From Pohlia nutans (taxonomy: Eukaryota; Streptophyta; Bryopsida; Bryales; Mniaceae), in assembly GCA_022496805.1 (NCBI GenBank), contig CM040106.1, forward strand, positions 6,200,001 through 6,264,000: 64,000 bases of DNA, written 5' to 3'. The notes below the pieces were generated by a model. The model was not told the DNA's origin and did not search any database. It saw only the letters and a list, made by a program, of their open reading frames with translations. Numbering within the stretch: position 1 is the first letter of the stretch; every line of letters begins with the position of its first letter. Positions 55,130 through 64,000 of this stretch are shown here, one piece after another. The position numbers and the translations under genes are program-made.

Positions 55130-56860
55130 GTGATTCTTTATTTTGGTGTGCTCCTGGATGGTTACGTCGCTTAATATGAAATGTAGAAAAAATTAATTCA
55201 TCATTAATCTAGTTTTGAAAAAAACATGAAAATCTTGAGGTATATAGTTTTGTCATGTAGGATGATTATGGATATTTGAGTCTTCAGTTTTGAGCTGCTC
55301 TCTTGTCTTGACAAGGTGTGGGAGAATCTTCTGTACAGATGGATTTCATGGTTTCCGTTCATGGTGTTCCTAGGAGAGATCTGCGGCAGGCGGAAATATG
55401 GGGCAGTTGGAAATAGGGAGCAGTCGAAAATCTGGGCCAATTAGGAAGGGTTTACGAAGAATATAGAGAGGAGTGAAAGGCAGATGAGACAGTCGGTGAA
55501 GGGCAGTCGGAGGAGGGCAGTCGGTATAGTGCAGTCGGAGTAAGGCAGCTCATGATTGTAGAGGATGAGAGTGGGCAGATGAGGCGCTCGGAGGGGGCAG
55601 ATGAGGCAGACGGGAGAGGGAGGCGGGCCAGCGCTGGGCGACTTGGCGGGCCCAAATTTCAGAATCGAGCTTTGTAAGAGCAATGTTTCACTCTAGTGCC
55701 TCCTAGTGTGGGTGTGATGGAAGTAACACAAATATAATTTAAGTCAATACATCATTAATTCAGTCTGACAGAAACATTAAAATCTCGAGGGATTAAGCTT
55801 CCTCGTGCAACGTGCCTATGGATATTATAATTTTAATTATACACTTGTTATTCTTTGCTGTCACTTTAGCAAGGTCTGGGGGGAAGGAGTTTGTATGAAG
55901 AGGAATTTCTGGTTCTCAAATCCATGATGTTTGGAGACTCGGCCGTCGGAGAGATGGGACAATCAGAAATTTGGGGCAGTCGGAAATATGGGCCAATTTA
56001 GGAAGATTATAGAAGAGTAGTGAAGGGCAGACGGGGCAATCGGAGTGGGGCAGACGGAGTGGGGGCAGACGGAGTGGAGGTAGACGGAGTGGGGCAGTCG
56101 GGATAGGACAGTCGGCTGAGGTAGCTCACGATTATAGAGGAAGAGAGGGGGCAGATGAGGTAGTCGGAGGAGGGCTGATGAGGCAGTCGGAGGGGGCGGA
56201 CGGGAGAGGCAGGCGGTCGGGCGGTGGGCGACTTGTGGGGCTCAAATTTCAGAATCCAGCTTTGTAAAAACAGTGTTTTCCTCCGCATGCCTTCTAGTGT
56301 GGATGTTATGGAAGTACCAAAAATATAATTTAAGTCAATTTATCATTAATTCGGTCTGACAAAAACATTAAAATCTCGAGGGATTAAGCTTCTCCGTGCA
56401 ACGTGCCTATGGATATTATAAACTTAATTCTACACCTGCTTTTCTCAACTCTCAATTCAACCAGGTCTGGGGGGAAGGAGTTTGTATGGAGAGGATTTCT
56501 GGTTTTCAAATCGATGTTGTTTGGAGACTCGGCCGTCGGAGAGATGGGACACTCGGAAATTTGGGGCAGTCGGAAATATAGGCCAATTCAGGAAGATTAT
56601 GGAAGACAAGTGAAGGGCAGATGGGGCAGTCGGAGTGGGGCAGACGGAGAGGGGGCAGACGGAGTGGGGGCAGTTGGAATGGGCAGACGGGAGAGGGCAG
56701 TCGGGTGAGGCAGCTCAGGATTACAGAGGTATAGAGGGGTCAAACGAGGCAATCGGAAATGACAGACGAGAGAGGCAGTCGGGGATGGCAGCTGGATAGG
56801 GTAGTTAATGGGGACTGCACGGGGAAGAGAGGAATGAAATCTTCTTGACTTTAGTATAGT
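55130..56860 (+). repeat. Three tandem units of about 585 bp with GGGCAGTCGG arrays
   Basis: Units at about 55130-55690, 55690-56280 and 56280-56860. Shared landmarks in order: CATCATTAAT, CATTAAAATCTCGAGGGATT, ATGGATATT, GTCTGGGGGGAAGGAGTTTG, a GGGCAGTCGG array, then GGGCTCAAATTTCAGAATC and CAGCTTTGTAA. Units 2 and 3 are close; unit 1 is more diverged. It follows the satellite immediately. No gene follows in the sense direction within 1 kb. Confidence 0.88.
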
Positions 56861-58119
56861 ATCTAATATCCAGTTTGCATGCTCATCAAGCCACTCACCC
56901 TTGTTGGTTGGTTAAGACTATATATTACGAAATTGAGACCAAGGTTCGATACTAGTCGAGCACGTGTGATCATTAATGTGATATACACGGCCTGGTCGCC
57001 AATGAGTTATCATAGGCAGGAAACCCTAAACAACCAACCCCTTCCTTGCATTATCTGAGATGAAAAAGGGATAAAAGAAGAGGTGGGAAGTAGATTGGCA
57101 AGTGAGCTTTTGTTTTTTTTTTTGGGAATGGCGCTAGTTTTTTTCATTCCCATTGATAGCATCTTGATATATTAAACTTGTGAACTTGAGAGCCCAATCT
57201 CATATTGTTAATAGATTTTGTAGCATTCAATTATTGTGTGAGGTAGTGATTACTTGGGCACTAAAAGGTTAAAGTAGTTTGAAATTGAACTTTTGATACG
57301 TAATACTTTGTAGAGAATGGTTTCAACCGAAGCCACTATTTTTGTCCCTTCTAATCAATTATTGTCTCTTCCAAAAGTCTCTATAAAAGTCAGAACCGTC
57401 TTTTAGCACTTTCATGTAAGCGGGAGTTATTGTTCCTGTTAACTGGTTAAAGTTCAATGATCATAAATGTATTTTATCACTTCCACCTAAGATTAAGGAT
57501 TGAAAAATTCACAATCAAATTTTAACTCTTACATTGAAGGAGGGATTCAAAAGCCATATAGGAAAGCCAATAGTATTTACATCAAATTCTAAAATCCCTA
57601 AATATTGAAATGTCATGACATATGAAGCCAAAAAATGAAATTTAAGCAATGGTAATGAAGATGCCATGTGTTCCCAAAAAAAATAAAAAAATGAAAATTA
57701 AACAATTATTCAATATTACTAAACCAATTAACCAAAATATAACAAGTACTAAAGAACAATATTGCAAAATTTTATGACCTGAAATAAATTAATTGTTAAG
57801 AATTGCAAAATTGGAAAAGTTCAATTACAAATTGCATCCGATGTGATGAAATTTAAATAAATTAACGTCCTTGTGAAGTAGCTCAACACTTGCAATGTTC
57901 CCATAAAACCAAAAAAAATAAAAAAAAAAAAAAAAAATTCCTCTCATTACAAAAGAAAACAAAATGCGCCACTAACACTGCTGATGCAAATGGCCATCTG
58001 AAACTAGAATTAATATTTGTCTTCCATGATGTCTCCCACTTTGACCCTAATCCATCTGAAACTAGAATTAATTTTCATCCTGCATGAGATCTCCTACTTT
58101 GAGAAAGGGCAGCTAAAGC
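56861..58119. other. AT-rich non-coding DNA
   Basis: No gene recognised. An A-rich run is at 57909-57940, and the phrase CATCTGAAACTAGAATTAAT occurs at 57993 and 58048 (direct repeat). Confidence 0.55.
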
Positions 58120-58124
58120 AGATC

Positions 58125-58285
58125 ATCATGGCAGTCGGGGCTGTCGGAGTCGGGGCAGTCGGAATTGGGGCAGAAGGGGCGGTCGGAATGTGGACAAACA
58201 AGGCACTCGAGGCAGATTGGGCAGTCAAGGCAGACGGGGCAGACGGGGGCAGTCGGAGCAGACGGGGCAGTCGGGCCAGTACAAG
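58125..58285 (+). repeat. GGGCAGTCGG minisatellite (plus sense)
   Basis: Degenerate units such as GGGGCAGTCGGAATT, GGGGCAGAAGGGGCGGTCGG and GGCAGACGGGG. It lies at the 3' side of the hAT transposase gene, so here it is not upstream of a recognised gene. Confidence 0.9.
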
Positions 58286-58411
58286 CAGCAGGGGATGGCT
58301 GTGAAGTAGTTAACTTTGAAAATCATCATCGTTAGGTGCCTCTGCTCTTGAAGGACTGCTGCCGTTAGAACTGATGTCGTCCTCTGGTTCGGGTAAAACA
58401 ACACGTAAAAT

Positions 58412-61296
58412 TTAGTTATTGTGGTTGGAAGTGACCAATGTTTTGGTAGGCCGTGACCTTGATGCATCTCTAATTCCATTGGCATCTAACACCGGTCGCG
58501 TGTCATCATTAAGCCCCACAAAAGGCCTTGGCGCCCTACACTTATACCGCTTGTGGCCTCGTGCTCTAGTGTTGATGATACCAATACCTTGGGTGGGAAG
58601 GGGATTTGGATCATCTAATGAACTGGGTGGTTGTGTATTTCCAGCACGCACCTGTAATCTCGTATTCGGTCGTGCAATTGGAGGTCTAGTCGTTCTAATT
58701 TGTCCATTACGCCTAGATTGACTGAGACTAAGAAGTGTGGCTCCAATCCCAGTACTATGAGTCGATGCTGCGTTCACAAGGGAGGGAGTCTTTGTTTCCA
58801 TTGGTAACGGTTCACATGGTATCTGGAGAGATCTTCCGTCGTGAGTAATGTCTTCCAAAGGTTGGATATTTTTCGTACGAGTTGAACACCCTTCGCCATG
58901 TGGCACAGTGGGTGGATGGGCTGCTACAGTAATTTCTATTGGTACAGAAACTACATTATTTCCCGTGGTAGGAGGAGAAGGAAGTCTTGCAACTATGTTG
59001 TCCTTGTTGGCGTCGTTGAAATCATAGACATTCATCCCATCAAGCCCACCATCCAAATTGTGGCCGTCGGAGTCACCAGAGTCAATGCTACTATTCCTAG
59101 AAGAATCGGAATTACGGTCATCGAACTGATCAAATTCCGCCCAGTCAGGTTGTGCACCGAGGGGGTCATCGGGGTCATCGTTTGCGTCGTCATCATCAGA
59201 ACCTAAACCATCGTCATTGTCATCAGGGTTGAATTCCGGATCATCCTCAAAATCTTCATTTGCTGATTCATCGTCAGAGTACATGTGTCGTGCGTACCAC
59301 TGTGCAGGGGTTGCACCTCTTCTCTGCCGCATGAGCCTCGTGTTCGTGTATATGTAAACCAAATCTTTGGCTCTCGAATGGATTAAACGATTTCTAACTT
59401 TGTTATGAACGAATGAGTACATACTCCAATTGCGTTCGTATGATGAGGCCGAGCATACTTGGGCTAATATCCGTCGTGCTACATTAGAGAGTATTAGCGC
59501 CCTATGTCCAAAGGCATCCCACCATTCGTGTGGAGGGAAATCGGTCCTTGCTGCAAGAGGTACTCCTTCAAATGCACCCATGCTTTCGATAAAGTCTTGG
59601 AACTCCGTAATAGCCACTAGGTAAGTGGCTTCATCGAGAGTCAAATTCCGTAATACCCGGTTCAATGCTGCTTGTGCACGGGGGTTCTCGTGAAGGGTAA
59701 TTTTGCCTATCAAGAAAGGATTGAGGAGGCCACCAGCCCAGTGGAGGTCAGTCAACATCAAACCCCAACGGGCTTGGAATGAGTTTGAAGCACTCTCTGC
59801 AAGTTCACGGTCTAAATTGAAAGGAGGGTCCGCAAATTTTTGAACGTGTTTCTGTAATTCATGCATGACTAGCCACGCCTTCCCCATCGCAGGTTGTTTT
59901 CCATCAAAAACACACAGAACCTCTAAAACAGGCGTAACCATAAACAAAAAATTCTCGCAAGAATTCCAAAATCCATCCGAACGAATTGAACGCCGCACGG
60001 CTCCCATTGTTTCGTGAGAATTGCCTCCTCTTGCACGCAATTCTATTAAATATGCACCCCATTGATCATCTATGATCATCCTCTCTAAAGCCCCTCTAAC
60101 TTGAAGAAGTCTTTCAATCATGATGAAATTGGGTGCAAAACGGGTGTCTGCAGGCAAACGTAGAATGTGGTTGGGCGAGTACACTCGAAACACAGTTTGT
60201 GTAGCATGGTAATTTCTTACAAAAACGCAAATCTTTCGAGCCTTTTTCACTAAGCTTTTAACCCATCTTTCCGAACCCCAGTCTTACAAAAGTAAGTCCA
60301 TAATGTGGGCACAACATCCTAGAAAATAAAGATGAGGATGTCTTTGGGTCAATATGCGGCCCGCTGCCACCATACTGCTAGCATTGTCTGTGCAGACTTG
60401 AACCACGTTGGCGGGACCTACTTATTGATATGTGTAGACATTTCTTCAGCAATGTAAGGTGCATCCTTTTTATTGCCCGTCGTATCAATAGATCCGAGGA
60501 ACGTATCACCATCAGGACAACACATCAGTACATTCAAGAGGAGCCGATTCTGAACATTTTTCCATCCATCCGAACAAACCGTTACACCGTACTTGCGGAT
60601 AGAATCTTTCGTTTTAGCGGTCACCTCAACCTCTATTTGTGCCCGTCTAGCCTTCAAAAGAGAGGTTCGCATGGCGTAGTATGAAGGAGGTTTGTACGTT
60701 AACTTCATTGCTGCAGTCTGTTTAAGAGCGTTGATAAAAGACGGAGGTCTCACAACGTTGAAAGGAATGTTGGCTTCATAGAACGCCGTTGACCAAATTC
60801 TATCCAAAGTCAACTTTGCAGATGACTGTAGCCCCTCTTGCATTGATAATTGACGGAGACCCCTTCCCGCTGAACTAGCTCGAACTTGTGCAGTAGGGAG
60901 GATAATTCCACCATGGGTAGAATTTTGCGATGAAATCAATGGAGGGCTATCATTTGCTACTTCATTACCCTCTCCCGAACAATTATCAATCTCAAAGGGT
61001 ACTAGTTCTCTAATGCGACGCTCCTTGTTACCAACATTATCAATGATCTCGAGAGGCTCGGGAAGCACTCCCCCACACGAAGCAAAGAGTGCCCTGATAT
61101 TTGGTGGAACTCTGGGGCATGCTCCAACATTCGAAGAGTTTTGTCCGTCTCTATACCCCAAATGAGAAAACATCCTTTCAGCTCTGTATTGAATCTGCTT
61201 CTGGCAATACACGCATTCAACTCTCCTAGTCTTTGTATCCACAAGCACACCTAAATCCTTGAACCACTTATCCCATTCCTTTGTACGCCTCGGCAT
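58412..61296 (-). pseudogene. hAT transposase, nearly intact
   Basis: From ATG 61296 (MPRRTKEWDKWF). BED-type zinc finger (CVYCQKQIQYRAERMFSHLG), then DUF659 (PPSFINALKQTA, YGVTVCSDGWKNVQNRLLLN), VVQVCTDNASSMVAAGRIL with the second acidic residue, GCCAHIMDLLL, and the C-terminal dimerisation domain (PHEWWDAFGHRALILSNVARR, CSASSYERNWSMYSFVHNK). A long acidic and low-complexity tail follows (DDESANEDFEDDPEFNPDD). Lesions: a frameshift near 60419 (after THINK) and TAA at 60285-60287 between DLLL and DWGSERWVKSL. No TIRs or 8-bp duplication found by eye. Either a recently inactivated transposase or a domesticated hAT gene. Confidence 0.93.
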
Positions 61297-61336
61297 TGCT
61301 AAAGTGAACCACCTAAACCTCCAACAGAAATTGGGC

Positions 61337-61525
61337 CCAACTCAATCAACGGGTCTCATGCAATGGTTCAAGTAGAACCATAATCTCAAGACAACACTAT
61401 GATGAGTTGGGCAATGAATGCTCCAAAAGAAAACGTACACCCAAGTCAATCAATGGGTCTTATGCAATAGTTCAATCAGAACTACATTCTCAAGACAACA
61501 CTATGATGAGTTGGGCAGGGAATGA
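61337..61525. repeat. Tandem duplication, 104-bp period
   Basis: CTCAATCAACGGGTCTCATG at 61341 and its variant GTCAATCAATGGGTCTTATG at 61445, and CAAGACAACACTATGATGAG at 61387 and 61491, are exactly 104 bp apart. The pair sits just upstream of the hAT start codon. Confidence 0.93.
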
Positions 61526-61566
61526 TGCAAAATGGCTGACATTTCTACATTTCATACGAACGGCCT

Positions 61567-61637
61567 GGTAGACGGGGCAGTCGGGGCAGTTGGGGCAAAG
61601 ACCGTCGGAGAATTGGGGCTACGAAGCTAATATATAT
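61567..61637 (+). promoter_or_regulatory. Short GGGCAGTCGG array plus TATA-like box
   Basis: GACGGGGCAGTCGGGGCAGT (61573 onward) and a further GTCGGAGAATTGGGG are followed by TATATAT at 61631-61637, 34 bp before the ATG at 61671. This repeats the array-TATA-gene order seen at 47 and 49 kb on the other strand. Confidence 0.5.
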
Positions 61638-61670
61638 GCATTGCAACAGAGTTTTGTTTTAATTTTTGCA

Positions 61671-62048
61671 ATGGAGAGTCATAGGGAGTTGGAGGAAGAG
61701 GTGCAAGAGGGAGGGCTCCTATCCCCCGTGAGGGACGTGATGAATGTCGAGTTTAAGGTTTCATATCGGAAACCATGGCAGCCATCTGTTAAACTACAAC
61801 ATGGGAGGTTTCGACCCAAGCCACACCAATTCAAACTTGTTCCTTTCCCAATGAAGGCGTACGGTGAAAATTTCACCAGCAGTAGTACGTATAAGTCATT
61901 GCTGGAGCGACTTGTTTTGAAGAGAACAACATTACCACCCAAGGAAAAACCCTTGAAATTTCAAGTGAATTTGAAATGCAATTGTAGTTCAGAGGTGTCA
62001 TGCAATCACAAGTTTGAAGTATGCAAGAACCCTAAAGAAGAATCATGA
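61671..62048 (+). CDS. Small unrecognised protein, 125 codons
   Basis: Start chosen at 61671 (MESHRELEEEVQEGG) because TATA-like 61631-61637 lies upstream of it; the frame is open further upstream, through the array. The product is soluble-looking and mixed basic: VMNVEFKVSYRKPWQPSVKL, FRPKPHQFKLVPFPMKAYG, LLERLVLKRTTLPP, then a Cys-containing end CNCSSEVSCNHKFEVC that could bind metal. No family recognised. The stop (TGA 62046-62048) is followed within 50 bp by another G-rich array. Composition looks more like a real gene than the surrounding frames. Confidence 0.5.
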   Translation: MESHRELEEEVQEGGLLSPVRDVMNVEFKVSYRKPWQPSVKLQHGRFRPKPHQFKLVPFPMKAYGENFTSSSTYKSLLERLVLKRTTLPPKEKPLKFQVNLKCNCSSEVSCNHKFEVCKNPKEES

Positions 62049-62079
62049 CAGTGAGACCTACAGAGAGAGGGGAATTTCG

Positions 62080-62400
62080 GGCGGGGTTGGGCAGTCGGTT
62101 GGGGGCGATGGGGCTGGGACAGTCGGCATAGGGCAGTCGGGGGGGGGGGCAGATGACGCTGGGACAGTCGGAATTGGGCACGAGGGTTGGGGTTCGGGCA
62201 GACGGGGAGGGGGTCGTCGGCGTGGACAGACGGGGAGGGGGTCGTCGGCGTGGGCAGACGGGGAGGGGGCCGTCGGCGTGGGCAGACGGAGCGGGGGTCG
62301 TCGGCAAGGGCTGACGGGGAGGGTCCGTCGGCGAGGGCAGACAGGAAGGAGGCAGTCGGGGGGGGCAGACGGGCAGTGGGCAGTCAGGTGGGGATAATGG
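62080..62400 (+). repeat. G-rich minisatellite (GGCAGACGGGG/GGGCAGTCGG)
   Basis: Irregular first part, then a regular 31-32-bp unit around 62200-62330 (GTGGGCAGACGGGGAGGGGG followed by TCGTCGGC). Long frames through it are low-complexity artefacts. Confidence 0.92.
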
Positions 62401-62516
62401 GTAAAACCATCTGACTTTACTGAAGGACCTTAATTTCACCAGAAGTCCACATCATCAAGTAGTCCACGTCAAATACTGACGTGTCGACATGCGGGGTAAA
62501 AGTGAAAAAAAATTAC

Positions 62517-62640
62517 CCGGTAAAAAACAGGCCGGCATGATCCCGACACGATCCGGCATAATGCCGGCATGACATCATGTCGGCATGACATCATGCCGGC
62601 ATGACACAACATTGTGCCACGATTTCTCTCCGAGACGACA
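62517..62640. repeat. Palindromic GGCATGACATCATG repeats
   Basis: Tandem units such as CGGCATGACATCATG, overlapping palindromes ATGCCGGCAT and TGACATCATGTCGGCATGA. A related, inverted copy of this region including GATGAACAACCCTG lies at about 39530-39600, where the complement reads CAGGGTTGTTCATC. Confidence 0.8.
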
Positions 62641-63420
62641 CGATGAACAACCCTGATTTCCTCCACCGGCACTTACAACGTAACCGTTGTGCTCGCACTG
62701 CAAAATTCAATCCTAAAGTACGCTTCACCTTCAGAGGATAAACACAGGGATGTTTGATGCTACCCCACCTCTAAATGCAACAATCTTTGCATTGGCAATC
62801 ACAATAGATCTCGCGTTGGAAACACGGTGGTCGCATTCTGTTGGTCACACAATGGATTCCACATCCGAACATGCATCGGCATGCAACGCCATGCTAATGG
62901 CAAAGGCACGATCTATAGGCCCTGTGATTGTGGTACATTGAACGTTCCGTGCATGTACACGTCAATGTCACAGTGCTGGACTGTATAGGAATACCACCAA
63001 CGACGTTTCGGAGAATGTCCATGGATATCACGACATATGTCTACAGTGATATCTACGATGACATCCTCACAAACGTCTACACGTTACGCACAGTTGTCAT
63101 GTAGAAATAACACGAGTCTCGACAGCATTGGTTGACAACAAAATGTCAAGATTTTATAACATACCTCAAATATTGCACACGGGACTAACAGTATGGATTC
63201 TCCACGCATGTTGTCTCTGCCCAATCATGATTCTAAAGAGGACATTACATCGTTAGAAATCACCATACCGTGAGTAAGGCCAGATGACCAATATCATCCA
63301 TGTACTTTGGATTTTGGACACAAAGTCTACGAAGGGTATGGCACTACGAAGGGTATTGCGCTACGAAGGGTATTGACGGAGGTCATTAGAGATTTCTTCT
63401 AGGAGTATTCGGGACTGTTC
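62641..63420. other. ACGTC/GACGT-rich DNA, CACTA-subterminal-like
   Basis: Frequent ACGTC, CATGTAC and GACATC words as in 33.1-34.9 kb and 38.5-38.9 kb, suggesting a second CACTA element of the same group that runs off the right edge. A three-copy 16-17-bp tandem (CTACGAAGGGTATTG) is at 63328-63376. No terminal CACTA was found. Confidence 0.5.
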
Positions 63421-63769
63421 CTATAGTCTTAATGCCTTCAAGCGGATTTCTTTTGACACTCGAAACATTTTTTCTGACCGTCGCAACATTTCTTCCATGA
63501 CCTTCCTATTTTTCTCTCTCTTTAATCGCTTTTTCTGTGACCCCTCTCTGTCATATTGTTTCAGATATTGACGAACTTCACGACTTAGCTGGGCTTTCAT
63601 TTGGGCAAGATTCTCTACTGGCTCAGCATCCACACTAGCATCACAGTCGCTACCTTTGTGATCCATGTCCCTCGTGCCCTCCATGTTGACTTGCTTTGTT
63701 TGTTCTCCTGATACTCTTCTACTGCACTTCTGGTCAAGGCGTACGCGGATTTCAAATGTATTCCATTCA
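63421..63769 (-). CDS. 3' exon of an unrecognised basic coiled-coil protein
   Basis: Exon begins after TTTTTATTTGCAG (acceptor at 63770-63772) and reads EWNTFEIRVRLDQKCSRR, ESVENLAQ-like acidic part (DASVDAEPVENLAQM), then a strongly helical basic end (QLSREVRQYLKQYDREGSQK, KRLKREKNRKVMEEMLRRSE), stopping at TAG 63421. Upstream exons must lie beyond 63840. Its setting in ACGTC-rich DNA suggests the accessory (TNPA-like) gene of a CACTA element, but I see no diagnostic motif. Confidence 0.5.
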
Positions 63770-63837
63770 CTGCAAATAAAAAACATACGAATATTAATAT
63801 ATATCTCATCATATACTATATATATGTACAGGGTCAT

Positions 63838-64000
63838 GTATAGTTACTGGGATTTCTCGACATGGACGATGTCTACGTGGACATTACTGCGTCATTAAAG
63901 ACGTCATCGGCAATGTCTCCTTAGACATTCCCATTCTAATTGTACAAGTACTTCACGTTCATAGACTAAGTTCACTCTCACATAGACTAAGTTCACGAAA
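63838..64000. other. ACGTC-rich end of window
   Basis: Contains GATGTCTACGTGGACATT and AAAGACGTCATCGG, continuing the CACTA-like composition. A 19-bp direct repeat (CATAGACTAAGTTCAC) closes the window. Confidence 0.5.

Noticed and set aside
57240..57275. End of a TTAA element (GGGCACTAAAAGG then TTAA)
   Set aside because: It resembles a right end, but I could not find a left partner upstream.

Overview
The window looks like nuclear DNA of a land plant. The evidence is a DYW-type PPR gene, an organellar PDF motif of the OSB type, CACTA elements with TNP2/DUF4218/DUF4216 domains, plant-type telomere-like CCCTAAA stretches, spliceosomal introns and dense nested transposons. The exact lineage cannot be fixed by eye; PPR expansion and several unfamiliar gene families would fit a non-seed plant, but this is only an inference. 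Almost every long reading frame carries one or more stops or frameshifts, so the region is either strongly decayed (repeat-rich, heterochromatin-like) or partly affected by assembly errors in homopolymers.

Layout. 1-7.5 kb: two decayed Ty3/gypsy copies on the minus strand. 7.5-13.6 kb: AT-rich non-coding DNA with telomere-like fragments and two TTAA-flanked non-autonomous elements. 13.6-16.5 kb: a transposon cluster made of one MITE, a second MITE family nested into itself in reverse orientation, and a complete Tc1-type element with TIRs, TA duplication and a DD34E transposase. 18.0-21.5 kb (+): a PPR-DYW gene preceded in frame by a PDF motif and containing 303-bp tandemly homogenised PLS repeats. 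21.8-22.4 kb: another TTAA element. 27.5-31.2 kb (-): two adjacent intron-containing genes; the larger has a DGxHR (ParB-like) motif, and introns of both carry the same GC-rich minisatellite.

31.8-38.9 kb: a CACTA element, minus-oriented, inserted into that minisatellite, with TNP2-type transposase domains in canonical order. 38.9-49.0 kb (-): lineage-specific-looking genes: an unknown ORF pair, a kinase-like pseudogene, a RING-H2 coiled-coil pseudogene and a paralogue of its N-terminal domain. Several have a G-rich GGGCAGTCGG minisatellite just upstream of a TATA-like box. 49.7-55.1 kb: a satellite of about 52 copies of a 103-bp monomer. 55.1-56.9 kb: three tandem units of about 585 bp, each carrying the GGGCAGTCGG array. 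58.4-61.3 kb (-): a nearly intact hAT transposase (BED finger, DUF659, C-terminal dimerisation domain). 61.6-64 kb: a small unknown ORF behind another GGGCAGTCGG/TATA module, a second G-rich array, palindromic repeats and a coiled-coil exon in ACGTC-rich DNA like the CACTA subterminal DNA.

I see no functional pathway shared by the genes. The connecting theme is the repeats: one minisatellite family near promoters, another in introns, and layered transposon insertions.
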